The translations under genes and the position numbers were made by a program. 64,000 bases of DNA from the NCBI GenBank assembly GCA_018873225.1, contig JAEILZ010000003.1, positions 4,154,001 through 4,218,000 on the forward strand, in the 5' to 3' direction. Source of the DNA: [Phialemoniopsis] sp. UDSM-2020. Its lineage: Eukaryota > Ascomycota > Sordariomycetes > Thyridiales > Thyridiaceae. The notes beneath the pieces were generated by a model. That model searched no databases and was not told where the DNA came from. It saw only the letters and a list, made by a program, of their open reading frames with translations. Below, one piece after another: positions 46,701 through 58,700 of this stretch. Numbering within the stretch: position 1 is the stretch's first letter; each line of letters opens with the position of its first letter.

Positions 46701-47458
46701 TCGCCAACACCTACAGCGCCTACCGCGCCCTGCGCCCGCCCAAGCCGACCTACCGGCAGTTCCTCACCGACAACGCGCCCCGCGACGACGAGGTGTGGCG
46801 CAGCCGCCTGCGCCTGCTGCAGCTCCTCGGCGGCGCGCACGACTACGACGTGCAGGCCATACGCCGGCGCATCGTCGACGCCCTGCCCGCCGAGCAGCCC
46901 GCCGAGCAGCTCCTCGTGCCCGAGACCATCGTCCTCGCCGGCCGCGAGCAGCGCCACGAGGACGCGCTGCGCCTGCTCGTCCACCGCCTCGGCGACCACT
47001 CGACCGCCGTCTCGTACTGCCTGCGCGGCGGCGCCGGGGGCGACGACATCTTCACCGCGTCGGCGGCTAGCAGTGCGTCTGCGATCGCGCAGCAGCCGCC
47101 GAGCGTGGACCTGCAGAGGCGCCTGTTCGGCGCGCTGCTGCACGAATTCCTCGCGCTCGACGACGTGAGCGAGCGCGTCGAGCAGACGGGCGCGCTGCTC
47201 GCGCGCTTCGGCGGCTGGTTCGACGTGCTCGAGGTGCTGGAGCTGGTGCCGGACGGGTGGCCCGTCGAGGTGACGGCCGGGTTCCTCATCAGCGCCCTGC
47301 GCGGCCTCGTGCGCGAGAGGCACGAGAGCTCCGTCGCCCGGGCGCTGAGCGGCGCCGAGAACCTCCGCGTGGGCCACGAGCTGCTCGTCGAGGTGGAGAA
47401 GGCCGGACCCCGGGTCGAGACGGGCGATCAGGTTATTGCTTCCGGGGACGGGGGGTAA
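43728..47458 (+). CDS. VPS3: CORVET subunit Vps3 / TGFBRAP1-like tethering protein
   Basis: Rab5-binding tether subunit for endosome fusion. Exons 43728-43893 and 43959-47458 (65 bp intron) give 1221 residues. The N-terminal CNH/beta-propeller begins INCVDYLDGNLYVGTSASELLHFF, as in TGFBRAP1 (IECVECCGRDLYVGTNDC), and contains VGKACILCNHTVTFYSLPEL. It is interrupted by a disordered Ser/Pro/Thr insertion (~190-290). The C-terminal half is alpha-solenoid, with ERNPRLGVQVFADDRAKAP, APDAVKYYLEYLVFDKGH, HEDALRLLVHRLGDHSTA and FDVLEVLELVPDGWPVEV, all paralleling TGFBRAP1. This N-terminus separates it from Vps39/Vam6. The terminal zinc-binding-like segment of TGFBRAP1 is absent; the frame ends soon after the ENLRVGHELL block. 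The last ~950 bp are extremely GC-rich. Confidence 0.87.
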
Positions 47459-49363
47459 GGCTTGTGAGTTGTGTGCGGCTGGGTTGGTTAGGAGCATGCA
47501 TTGGGGAGAAGAGGAGGAGGGACGTTACTGTCCAGGTGTATCGATGGTTTATGGGAAGACTTGAGTATTATACATTGTTATACTATATCATATGAAGCAG
47601 AGCGATATTCCTTGTTTACAGACCATTTGTTACTCTTCCCTCCTTGGTTCTAGAGGTCTTCATACCTTGTTGAAGATGTGTGCTGTCGAGAGTCCTGGCC
47701 TCGCGCTTCTGAGGTCTGCACTCTCTCGACAGAATCTCCCTCCAGCTCAGGACAGAATCCTCCGACGAGATGCAGCGGTCTCGGCAGAGGAAAGATTGCA
47801 AGCATCTGGACTTCGCCCGAGAGTCGGAAGCCCTCTGATGACCCTCGTAGACGCGTCCAAGGAAGGGCAATTTGGCACAAATCATCATCTGGTACTGCAC
47901 TCGCAGTAAGATAGTTGTTCCGCCTAGAGCCACCATCGTCACATCGTAGGATGCTGGTGAAAAGCACCTAGTGCCTTCTCTTGCAGGATCACAACGCACC
48001 GTGTCAAAGATTTTGCCTCTTCGGGCACTGATGTGCGCTGTCAGATCCCCTGAGCACCCGGCAGTGGGATATTCGGGCGAGCATGAAGTGAAAGGTAATT
48101 TGCTCGGCCGGGCGAATAAGACAGGGCGGCGATCTTTTCCCTCAGCGAGCACGAAAAGGTCAGAGCCCCCTGGCCTGTCTCCATCGACGCTTATCTTTCG
48201 CTTAGCCTTTTTGACAGGTCAGGAACTGGAAAATACGAAAAGGGTCAAGGCATCGGTCAATTTTGCCCGAAATTGGACGCTGTCCTGCAGGATAGGGAAC
48301 CATGATCACCACAGCACCGAACCGTAGGATCGGTTTGGCGGGATGGGTGAACCGAATGCTGCCCTTTTCATGGCCCTACGAGAGGGTCTTGAGGGGGAGC
48401 GGTGAGGACCGGGGCACAACGCCTTGCGGCCGGGGTCGCACCCGGGGCTTGTCTTGCTCGAGTAAGGTGTAGAGACACGGTGAGGGGATTGCTGGACATG
48501 GATTGACGCTTTGACATCTTGGTCGGAGAGCGCGCCAAATGAGGATAAAGTCAGTACACATAGTCGGTCTTGTCTGATGCCAAAATGTAAGAGCAAAACC
48601 GGTTGCTGGTGGCGAGACGAACTGTGACCCGTGACGAGGTCCAACTCGAGCATGACGCCGCATAGTCACAGGCAGGTTGAAGTGCCTCCCTCTAGGCCAG
48701 CATCAGGAAGAAGGGTTGTGCGCATCAGGAATTCAACCCTTGTCGCCTGTCTGTTCCTGTGATGCTTTCCGCAACAGCGGCGTCGAAAATGGAGATGGAG
48801 TATGTACATACATGCAAGGCTTGTGCGCAAGAGGACGCGGCACGGCGCGGGGTCCACAGGGCAAACGGTCCCGGCTCCTCGACACGGCCTGTAGCGAGAT
48901 ATCGCCCAACCTCACAGCCATGTAGGGTTGCAGTTCAAGCTGGATCATGCAGGAACGTGCGTGAGGGCGACCCCGAGTGCCGAATAATATAGTACGACGC
49001 GGCAGCAAAACCCGGATTGGCCAATTGCTCAAGCCGCCCCCCGGGGCCGAGTTTTGGGCACCATGGCGTGGGATATCATGATGTAGCCATTGACACCTAG
49101 CCAGCGATATCAGCTTGGAATCAGTGTGCAAAGACGAAGTAACTAGGCAGGCGGGGTGCTGAAATGCGCACTGTCGTTAAATCATTGGAATATTGTCAGG
49201 GTTTTGCTCAACAGCCAGCCTGCTGTAACCTCTTGACAGGGGATTAGCAAAACAATGCTACACTACAACTCCATCGAGTGTCGATCATCGGCCGCAATAT
49301 CCGCACACGATGCGCGACTCCTGGTTGATAGCACACGACTTAACTATGTATTACACCTTCAGG

Positions 49364-49384
49364 CTCCGTACGGAGTACGGAGTA
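49364..49384. repeat. Palindrome CTCCGTACGGAG followed by TACGGAGTA
   Basis: A perfect 12-base palindrome (49364-49375) followed directly by another copy of its half-site (TACGGAG) gives three TACGGAG/CTCCGTA half-sites in about 20 bp. It could be a binding site for a zinc-cluster-like factor or a scrap of a dispersed repeat; the sequence alone does not decide. Confidence 0.5.
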
Positions 49385-52300
49385 GTTGAAATGCTTGGGT
49401 CTCATTTTCAGCCCTGTGAATACGACTTCCACGTCAGCTTATTGACTGTAACCCTCTGCTTTCTGGAAGACCGTTCATTTGGGTCGTAAAATTGAGCTTT
49501 GCATACAGCAATGCTCAGTCAAATTGCAAACTCGGTCGAGATGATTAGCTTCTGTGAGCGACAGACCAATAGACCTTGAGTGCCACACTCAGCGCAAAGC
49601 CTGCCGGGATCTGAAGAAGACCATGCATTGCCCAGGATCGATTCGTAGCCTATGGTGTTGCAGCACAGGGGATGCAAGTGTGCGTCAGTTCTTCGCCGCT
49701 CTGTGTTAGCCAAACGACCAGTGCTGGATCATGATCCTTCGAACAGCATCTGCTTTGACAAGACTGGCATCGGCATCAAATCAATGACCATCGCCAAGTG
49801 TTATGTAGGTGGGGATTTCGCGACAGCCCGCTGCTGCCAAGTATTCACAGCATGTCTTGGGTCGCATCCAAGAAGCTGGGCGATCATGAAGTCCTCATGG
49901 CTGGGAATTGCCCAGAGAACGAAGCCTTCCTGACATGGCCAAGGTGGCAATAGCAACCAGTGCGTCTTGGATATCAATAGGATGACATCAGAATTTTGAC
50001 GCCGTGATTGTGGTGGTCTAAAGTTGCCCTGCGTTTCCAAGCTGTGCCATACGTTGAGCCGCATTTGTAAGGATGTACCGAAACGAAGCATACCTGGGTT
50101 GGTTGGATCGCTTACCGGGACACCCAGTCGAACTCAACCAGCGGTCGAACCTCCCAGGGCATGACGCGGTAAGCATAGTGCGCGCATGGCTGATTGGCTT
50201 TGGCCGCTCAACTGTATTCCGGGACTGGATCTGGGAATGGCTCTCGTACTCTGTCTCCGTCGGTCAGATGTTGAGCCATAGCCTTGGGTCATCGATTGAC
50301 GAGCGTAAGCTAAGCAATCACTTAGAATCAAGATGCCGATACCCAGAATCTTCCATGTGATGAAAGCTTGGTCCAGGGAGGACCGCCAGCAACTCGCGCG
50401 TAATGCATGGGAACTTGCACCTGAATATCATATCAGAAATCCCGAAGTCCGTGCAGTGATCACATGGGCCGGGTGCCAGAGTGCGGTTCATTGACACTGA
50501 GAAAAGACAAGCCTCTACTTCGTAGTATCGATGCTAGTATCACCAGCAATACACCCAAGCAGCACTTGGCTTGGACGTCCTGCCGATCGCTGTGATGACC
50601 TGTCAGCTGTGTGCAATCGTAGAGTTGCAGCCGCGGAACCGAGCATGTCCCTCCTGTGGTGGGTGTGCTAAACGATTCGCCTCGGCCTTGATGATCGTGA
50701 AGTTGGAGCAGCCGTGAAAGAACCGAGCCCAAAAACGCCCGGCGGGGCTCGACAGAGCCCAGGTCAGTCCAAACCCCTGACCTTGACGCTTTGAAGTTGG
50801 TCGAAGTTGGTTACGCGCATGAGCTCATCGAACTACCACATGAACTGGCCGAACAGTTAATGCGCTAAAGATTCGTGGCTGGCTCAAGATATTACTTGTT
50901 GATGCGGGGTACGGGGAGAGAGCAGGGCATTGGAGTGCCGAGAAGTTCGAGCGTTCCTTGGCTTGCCAGGTAGGGATAGCTGCTTTTCAGCAATCCATGG
51001 AATCTGATGAGTAGAAACGGCTTGGCTGTGTGGTCATGAAGTTGGGCGACCAGGCTACAGACAAGGTATATCGCTGCGCTGATCTCTAGAAATACTGGCT
51101 GTGAGCATAATCGATGATCTTTGGCTCGTTAGTGATTACCTGCAGCAGATGATCAAGTAAAGAGAAAATCTCAATTGGATGCCAAAACAAGCCAAAACGT
51201 CGAATCTTGGCGAAGCAGGGGTCTTTGAGGGGGATGAAACAAGATTGACAAAGATAGCTCCTAGCAAGAACCCTTGCATAAGGCGAAACACGCGTGTTGG
51301 TGCAGCTTTTAGGGTGTCGCCACGAGGGATGCAATAAAGCTGAGACACTCACCGTCAAGATGACGCTCGATGTTGTGTGAGTCGGAGAGCCGCAAGAGGG
51401 AGAGACATGACACAGACAGCGAGCGACAGGAAGGTACTTTTTCGTTAGTGTGAGATCAAGGGGAGGTCATGGCGTTGCCCAGAACTCGTGCCTGCCAATG
51501 ATCGAAATTGGAGACTAGCAATGACAAGCCGCTAACCCGCGCCTTCTTCTTCTTCAACCAAGAACGGGTCTGCCCTTCTCGCCTCCGCAAAACACCAGCC
51601 TTCTGGGCATTTAAACCATTCTGGGCTAAGCCCAAATCTAAGACATACCTATGAAGCAATCCACTGCAAGCCCAGAACATTCCCAGACTTCGACACCAAA
51701 TTAGGGCGTCACCGGACCTTGTTGTCCAGGTCTAGTAGCAAGAGCCAAGCTCCCCAACATCAAGATTCTTGCGCCGCCTATGCAAGGCTTTACATCTTTC
51801 ACACATCGTGCTGTGTCCGTGCACCGTAGGCTCAACCTCTGCGCTTCAGGATGACAACAGCCAGTTGGAGATCTTGCGGTCCGCCATTCCCGTAGCCTCG
51901 ATTCGCACTCGACTGGTTGACCTAGGCGCGTCCGAGCTCTCCCAGCTGGTCGGCTTGGCCGTCTGAGCGCACTCAGTACCTTGCACAGCGGCTCCTGCTT
52001 TGGGTCGAATCAGTGTGACTGCGAACCTGTGCGGCAGACTGCCTTCTCATCTGCACGACCACTTGCAGTACCGGAGCAAACAGTTGGGACCGGCAACCTG
52101 AATATACGATGCGGAATCGCGCATGTCCTGCCTCCATCGACTTCAATTCCCTGCGAGACTTGTTACATCTATCAAGCAAACAGCAACTGGTGCTACTGGT
52201 TTTGCTGCATGCCTTGCTGCCTCTACAGTGAAGCGGCACCTCTGTGCGGATAGCCTTGTAGACTCATCTGTGAATGGTGGTGCGTATTGGCAGTTTTCAA

Positions 52301-53564
52301 CTCGAAATGATCGCCATAGCAAGCTAGCCACCTGCACGAAGCCAGTAAATCCTTGCTAGCATATCGGTCATGGCGGTACCGCTTGTTCAGATCGCTCGTC
52401 ACTGAAGAGGACAACCCCGCGAACGATAGCCTACCCCATACCTCTTGTACATGTGCGCTTCAAGTTGTCCGCTGTGCCTTACGCACGTTCGCAGATCTCC
52501 AACGATGGCTTTGGTGGCTGGCAAAGTACAGATTGGCGCGCCGAGTGCCTCGGATAGCTTGACCAGGGAGTTTCACCATTGCATCCTTACCATCTGATGA
52601 TTGTCGCCTCTAGAGTCACCATACACCACAGGCTGTTCCTGCAGGTGCGAGCAGTAGTTGAGCAAGCTGCAGAAGAAGCCTATGCCTCCAACTATTCGAC
52701 TACCTACGCAAAGGCCTCCAATCTGCAGCAACTCGTCGTAGTTCTAGACCAATCGTAGCGATACTTGGAGCTGTCACTAACGCACCCCAAAAAGCCACTA
52801 ACCCCGCGCCAAGTTTGGCACTGACAAAGTCACTCTACTGCAGTAGTGAGCAGTGACTAGGGGTATCCGAAAGAGAAATGTCGACTTCCCACCATATGCC
52901 CAATGCAGCAGCACGGCTGACGGCGATGGCACTCTGTCCTCGCTCGCAACCAGGTGGTTCATTTGCTGGAAATGCGGTACCTCTCGACAGTGCCAGACTG
53001 TGCGCGCGCCATGCGGCCGTGAACATGGATATCAGACCCCATGAGACCCACGAGGACATCCACATTGCTACCCCTGTCGCCGTTGCATCCTTGAACCCAG
53101 TTGGTCCCGTCCACTGGACTGGCCTCCGGGGTCCCCTGTCGTTGAGATCCCATAGGCTCCTCGCTCAAACTCTTGGTCGCATTTTGCCGTAGGTAGGCAT
53201 TTCACGGTTGACGATTCACCTTGTTTTGTTGCGAGTCATTCCCCATCATCTCCCAGTTGATCCCTCTATCCTCTCTGACTTGGGGGTGGCAGCAAGCCAC
53301 CATTCGTGCTATCCTGACTTCGAGTCAAGGGGGGTACCCTGGCCAGAAACAACGGTCCCTGATGTGGTCATTGTTCGGTGCTGATGGCCCCCATCCCGCC
53401 TAGCACGTCTGTACCTAGTGTAGATGCATGCAATCCGTCGCTGCTGTCAACGAGGATGTCAATCCGGCATTCTTCAGTTGAAAATGCTCCTAGAAGGCTC
53501 CCAGAATCCTGGACGCCACGCTATGTACCTTGCCTCACTCCAAAAAGGTCGTGCGGCCACTGAC

Positions 53565-53612
53565 GGTTGCGCTTGCTCCTCCTCCACCTCCTTCTCCTCC
53601 CCTCCCCCCCAT
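53565..53612 (+). promoter_or_regulatory. Pyrimidine-rich tract upstream of the GPCR gene
   Basis: A 45-50 bp run almost entirely of C and T (ctcctcctccacctccttctcctcccc) about 580-630 bp before the GPCR ATG, followed by atcaactcac. Likely a transcription-start region, which would give a leader of about 550 nt. Inferred from composition. Confidence 0.4.
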
Positions 53613-53624
53613 CAACTCACATCC

Positions 53625-53801
53625 ATGCTCTCTGACCGTGCAAATCTGTTGCTCTTCGTGTTTGCAAGCAACTTCATCCGGGACAAAAAGTACTTGAGGA
53701 CTTCATGCCCTCCCTCCCACCACCCTCACCTCCAGCTGCTGAATCACTGTGCTGTCGTGACTGTTGCGACCATGGCCGTGATCAGCACTGCCAAAATCTG
53801 A
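53625..53801 (+). other. Candidate upstream ORF in the GPCR leader
   Basis: ATG-initiated frame of 58 codons just after the pyrimidine tract, ending in TGA. It has no recognisable domain. It would lie inside the GPCR leader if transcription starts at the tract, and could then dampen translation. Equally it may be a chance frame. Confidence 0.3.
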
Positions 53802-54193
53802 CGAACCCCATCTGCACCCAAAATCTGACCACCAACTTTCTATTTGGGGTCGTATTTTCTCCTGAACATCCTTTTTGTTGAAGAATCATCGCCCAACCTT
53901 CAAGACAGCTTTACTGCACGCCATTGACACATATATCGGAGCCACCTCGTCGCCCTGTGGGACGTTCCCACTACTAGGCCGGGACTACCCATCGAGGCTT
54001 GACTGCACTTGACTTATAACGCTACCGAGTCAGAGCCTATTACCCACGACACGGGGGGGTTGCCACAAGACCTTTGGCCCACTACATATTACATACTTAC
54101 CTGTCGAATGCGTTTCCTTCTCGGCGGTCCAGCATAGTAGTTGCTTCTTGATCTTTTCCCCGGACGGCCTCTGCTTGGCATACCAACTCCAAG

Positions 54194-55734
54194 ATGGACG
54201 CCGCAGACCTGACCGAGAGCCAGCTCAATGGCTTCAGCATCATTGAGCGTGTCTGCTCTGTACTTTCGCTTCTCGGGTCTGTTCTCGTTATCGTCACATT
54301 CTCTACGTCCAAGTCCTTCCACAAGCCCATCAACCGGCTGGTTTTTTACGCCTCGTTCGGCAACATGATGACCAACGTTGCTACACTCATGGCGAGGACA
54401 TATCTCGGCGACGCCAATTCGGCCGGTTGCCAGTTTCAGGCTTTTCTGATCCAGATGTAGGTCGACTTGCTCTACTTTGGTGAACAGAGATGGACAGCTA
54501 CTGACCTTGAGAAACTAGGTTCATGCCCGCGGATGCATTCTGGACCTTGGCCATGGCTGTCAACGTCTACCTGACCTTTTACTACAAATTCGACTCTCGG
54601 AAGCTTCGTCGCATGGAGATTCCGTACCTTCTGTGCTGCTACGGTATCCCCTTTATTGTGGCTCTAACCTACATCTTCATCAACGATCCCAGCCCGGGTG
54701 GCCGTGGTCGAATGTACGGAAATGCCACTCTCTGGTGCTGGGTCAGCACCGGCTGGGATATCTGGCGGATTGCCACCTTTTACGGCCCCGTCTGGTAAGT
54801 CCTCATGACAACTCTTTTGATCAAATACAGAGATATTGACTTCGGTAGGGTTGTGATCCTGATCACCTTCTTCATCTATATCCGAGCCGGTCGTGAAATC
54901 TACAAGAAGCACAAGCAACTTCATGATTTCAGCAGCTACAGCGTCCACGAGCCAGAGCCTCTACCACCCATGGACGACCCTTTCAGCTCCAACAAGACGA
55001 CCGAGATCTCTGTAACTTCGGAGACGATCACTCAGCAGGGCATCGATCTCGCACCTCTTGGCCGTCGCGGCCAGGCTCAGGGCGCGACCGACGAGCCCGC
55101 TCAGCCCAACGCGGCGTACTCGGTTACCATCTCGTCCGACAAGCGGAACAACCGCCAGTCCTACAACGACATGATTTTGCCCATCCAGACCAACGTCGTC
55201 ATCGAGGCCCCCGTCGCTCCCAAGAACCCGACGAACAGGCTCCGGCGCAAGGCCGCCATGGAGGCTAACAACGCCACCTGGTCGTACACCAAGTGCGCCA
55301 TCCTCTTCTTCACGGCGATGCTCGTGACCTGGATCCCCTCGAGTGCCAACCGCGTCTACTCGGTCGTGCACGTCAACCAGATTTCCCTGCCACTCGAGTA
55401 CATGTCGGCCTTTGTGCTGCCGCTGCAGGGCTTCTGGAACGCCATCATCTACATGGTGACGTCGTGGAAGGCGTGCAAGATGTTCTTCACCGATCTGTCG
55501 TACGCGAGCCGCCGGCCGCGCATGCAGGATATTGTGGGCTTCAGCCCATCGGACGAGTTCTCCAAGATGAGCTCCACGGCGCGCCGCAGCAACACTGGTG
55601 GCGTCGTCGGTTCTGGTGCGAGCAGGGGCGGCCGTTCGGAGAAGAAGGACTACGAGAGCGAGAGCATGACGGAGCTAGCCAACACCACGCGGCCCAACTC
55701 GCACGAGCAGTCCAACTCACAGGAGCGGTCATGA
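54194..55734 (+). CDS. cAMP-receptor-like seven-transmembrane receptor (fungal class V GPCR)
   Basis: Plasma-membrane receptor related to Dictyostelium cAR proteins, expected to signal through heterotrimeric G proteins in nutrient or developmental responses. Exons 54194-54456, 54519-54794 and 54849-55734 give 474 residues. Seven helices are visible: TM1 SIIERVCSVLSLLGSVLVIV, TM2 INRLVFYASFGNMMTNVATL, TM3 FMPADAFWTLAMAVNVYLTF, TM4 IPYLLCCYGIPFIVALTYIF, TM5 IATFYGPVWVVILITFFIYI, TM6 AILFFTAMLVTWIPSSANRV and TM7 MSAFVLPLQGFWNAIIYMVT. A long third cytosolic loop (~205-340) is rich in Ser/Thr/Pro/Gln. The cytosolic tail (~420-474) has SARRS-type basic-Ser clusters. Cysteine before TM3 and Cys in WCWVSTG may form the usual loop disulfide. 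The ligand is unknown. The gene stands alone in a 13 kb tract. Confidence 0.92.
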
Positions 55735-58700
55735 GCCTACGGACGTCGCTGTTGCTACGATAAAAACTTGGAGCATCTTTTTCCTACGTTTTGGATGGAC
55801 TGTACCAATACTTCGACGCTATCCCTGATACCACTTTTTATCTAAATCCTCCCCCTTACATACCAATTCTCGGATGGGAGCATGCAGTTGTGTTCTGGTC
55901 TACTACCTTTCAGGACACTCTTTCAATCTAACGGCCGGGCAAAATCCCCTTATTTTGGCAAGCGTGCGAACGCCGGCGTTGTTTTACAAATCTTACTCTA
56001 TTTTGTCTATACCCCCTTGAAGCGAAGTCTGCGGGCTTGCTCTATTGAGAAATTTGTGTGTGTATGGCGAAGTCGGTATGGGAGGGACTCTATGACAATG
56101 GGCATGTGAACTGGTGGCTTTGCCGGAGACTGAGGCTTGGGTTTGGCTGCATGTACCACCACCACCACGACGGACACAATCCAGCTGGGAGGAAGAATAG
56201 CAGTAGCAAGCACTGTACATAGCAAAATGCGAATTGTACAGCACTGTGCACACCCTCACACAAGCTCCAACACTTGCAAACACAGCCTGTAGTCTTGTGG
56301 TGTAGTAAACGTTTGAGTCCCCAATATTATCCACTGAGCCCCTCTCCGTGCATCTGCAGACGCACTGACACAGCCGCCGCCGCCCACGGTGTGTGCCTGA
56401 GAAGGAGGGGGTCGTCTAGTGGGTGGTGGTGGGGATGCAAGCCGTGTTTACCGTACCGTATCTTGAGGGCAATCATACCGCAAGGGCAGGGCGGCCGAAA
56501 GGGGAAGAGACGCGGCCGGCAGACGGACGAAACGAGGCAAAAAGGGGAATGCTGGGACCGGTCTAACACTAGAAAGGGGGAACGGCAGACGGACACGGCA
56601 CGCAGAGAACACACAGACGTTTTCTGTCCTCTCTCTCTTTTTTCCACACCTTATTTCAACGAGAGGCCTGCTATTGGGTCCCCCCCTTTTCCCGCTCCCG
56701 TGCAGACCTAGTGTCCGCTGGTGGTGGTGTTTGCTTACTCTAACCTGCATGTGCTTTTCCGTCGCGCGCTGTATGTAGATGTATGTAGGTACGCGAGGCG
56801 GGCTACATGAGGAATATGCACCGTCTGTGAGTCCGACGGCTGCATGGTCTGTAATTGCCTACTGATTTCAGAAGACGTAAGCATGGCTTAACTGTCGGCT
56901 TACACCGCATTACGCATCTTGTGAACAAAGAACGGACTCTGACAGCATGCAGGCCCCGGCCTAGTGTCGGTAGTCGACGGGCGGGAATTGCGTGGTACGG
57001 CACCCGCCCGCGCCCAGCGCCACTACATATTTTTTACACACCGAACAGCAAGTTTTGTATGTGTAAGCACATGTGAGGAGTTGGGCTGGGCAGGCTGTCT
57101 GTCGCCTTTCAGCAGATATGTTTAGCCGTCGGACAGATGGGGGCTGCCACGCGCTGAAGGCTTGGCTTGCCTGCTGAGAAAACAGGTTATCAGCTTTGTT
57201 TTCCTTGCTTGTATTACTACTGCTCGGCATAGCACATGAAGAAGACAAGCTTCGATGTTTTCCCTGCTTTTGCTGGGCTATTACGGGCAATTGGTGGGAT
57301 GTCGTCGATGGTGGAGCCCGGTAGACAAATTTACAGTGGGTTTGGGGGGAGAAGGGTATCCACGTTTTCCATGCTAAATCCATTCGAATCAAAATTCTTC
57401 AATGGGCTTTTCCGTCGGAGCATTTTTTGAGACAAGAACGGGCGACTGCTGGGAATTGTGGGGGAGTTGAGGCTTGCTTCTTCGACTTAGTCCATATCTT
57501 TGCATAGAAATTCCGTTCCTCAACGGGCGTGGACTACAGTATGTAATTAGCATCGAAGGAATCATTCCGCATGAAGAAGGAACCGCAATCCCCATGGAAA
57601 ACGATCCCTCAAACAAGAAGTGAACGGTCCCTCGGATACGGTAGGGCTCGGAAATTGTTCCTGTCAGCAGCTGACGTCAAGCTGTAAGCACCTTGATGCC
57701 AGCAAATCTCCCTCTTCCCAGCATCACGGAAATGCTCTCGGCCTTTCTTGCCAAGCGTTTGCGAGCAATCCCTGCAGAAAGAGCACCTCTGGATTAGAGT
57801 TCGCCGAACAGACACACCGTCGTAAAAATTCTGAAATGTGACACCCGGGCACTAAATTCAAAGATGTCGACCGACGGAAAACAGGCGATTAGGTAAACGA
57901 CGAAAGTGTGATCGCCAGCCAGGCACAATGAGGCTGGGCCGAATGGAACATCTCAGGTGAAGGAGAGCCCTACGTACACCGAGAAGGACGCCACAGCTTT
58001 TATCACCTCCCTTGTCGGGACAAGCTTGAGGACAAGAAAAATGAGAGAGATCTGGTGGTCCCCCTTGGCGCAAGCCCCCCACAAAAGTCGCACGAACCCA
58101 CAGGGCCGCTAGCGGCAAGACATGGAGGAGGCTCTCAGGGGTTTCCCTCTTTCGACCGACACGGGCTGGCGCTAGCCTCCATGACGTCTAGCGGGCCGGG
58201 TCGCAAGTCTCAGGGGCCGCTTTTTAGCGTCTCGACATTCATTGTTTGCAGAACTCCATCTTACGAAGTGCTGTGGGAAGCCTACCCGCGTTGCCGGTCG
58301 CTATCACATTTCCAGGAATTCTTACCGACAACACGAATGATACTCGACTTGGGCATTCTCACTACGCACAAGCTTTCTGCCTGCTAGGTGTCCGCGTGTG
58401 CCCAACATGGGGCCATGATCCACATTCTCTTACCACTGCCTTGGTAGTCGAAGGGGTCGCTTCTCCCCCAAAGGCAATTGGCTTTGGGCCAAGATTCGAC
58501 CGAGGAACGCCCCCGCGTCTCCAGTCGTTCCAGAGTATTGGGCTCCACGCATGAAGAGGGTCCAGAATAATGGCCGAGCAAATCTCCAAAATATGCGGCG
58601 GCCAATGGGACTAGTACTCGATAGTCTCGGGACGACCTGCTGCCCCCGGATGTTGGCGATGTGACCCGGCGCCGAGTGCACACCTGACAGTCTCAGGCAA

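Larger units (their letters stand above)
47459..54193. other. 6.7 kb gene-poor region upstream of the GPCR gene
   Basis: Only short frames (mostly under 120 codons, the longest being shadow frames near 47.6-48.2 kb) and no recognisable protein on either strand. The first few hundred bases are the VPS3 3' region. Composition stays near half G+C, so this does not look like RIP-degraded transposon sequence. A palindromic TACGGAG repeat sits at 49364-49384. The last ~650 bp look like the GPCR promoter and leader (pyrimidine tract, candidate upstream frame). Non-coding RNAs cannot be excluded. Confidence 0.5.

Noticed and set aside
46457..47497. 346-codon open frame on the minus strand
   Set aside because: It is antisense to the conserved 3' half of the VPS3-like gene, has no family resemblance, and is explained by the very high GC3 of that region, which removes stop codons on the opposite strand.
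47459..54193. Degraded transposon or RIP-affected repeat
   Set aside because: No A/T bias, no terminal repeats and no transposase or reverse-transcriptase motif could be read. A database search would be needed to exclude very old relics.
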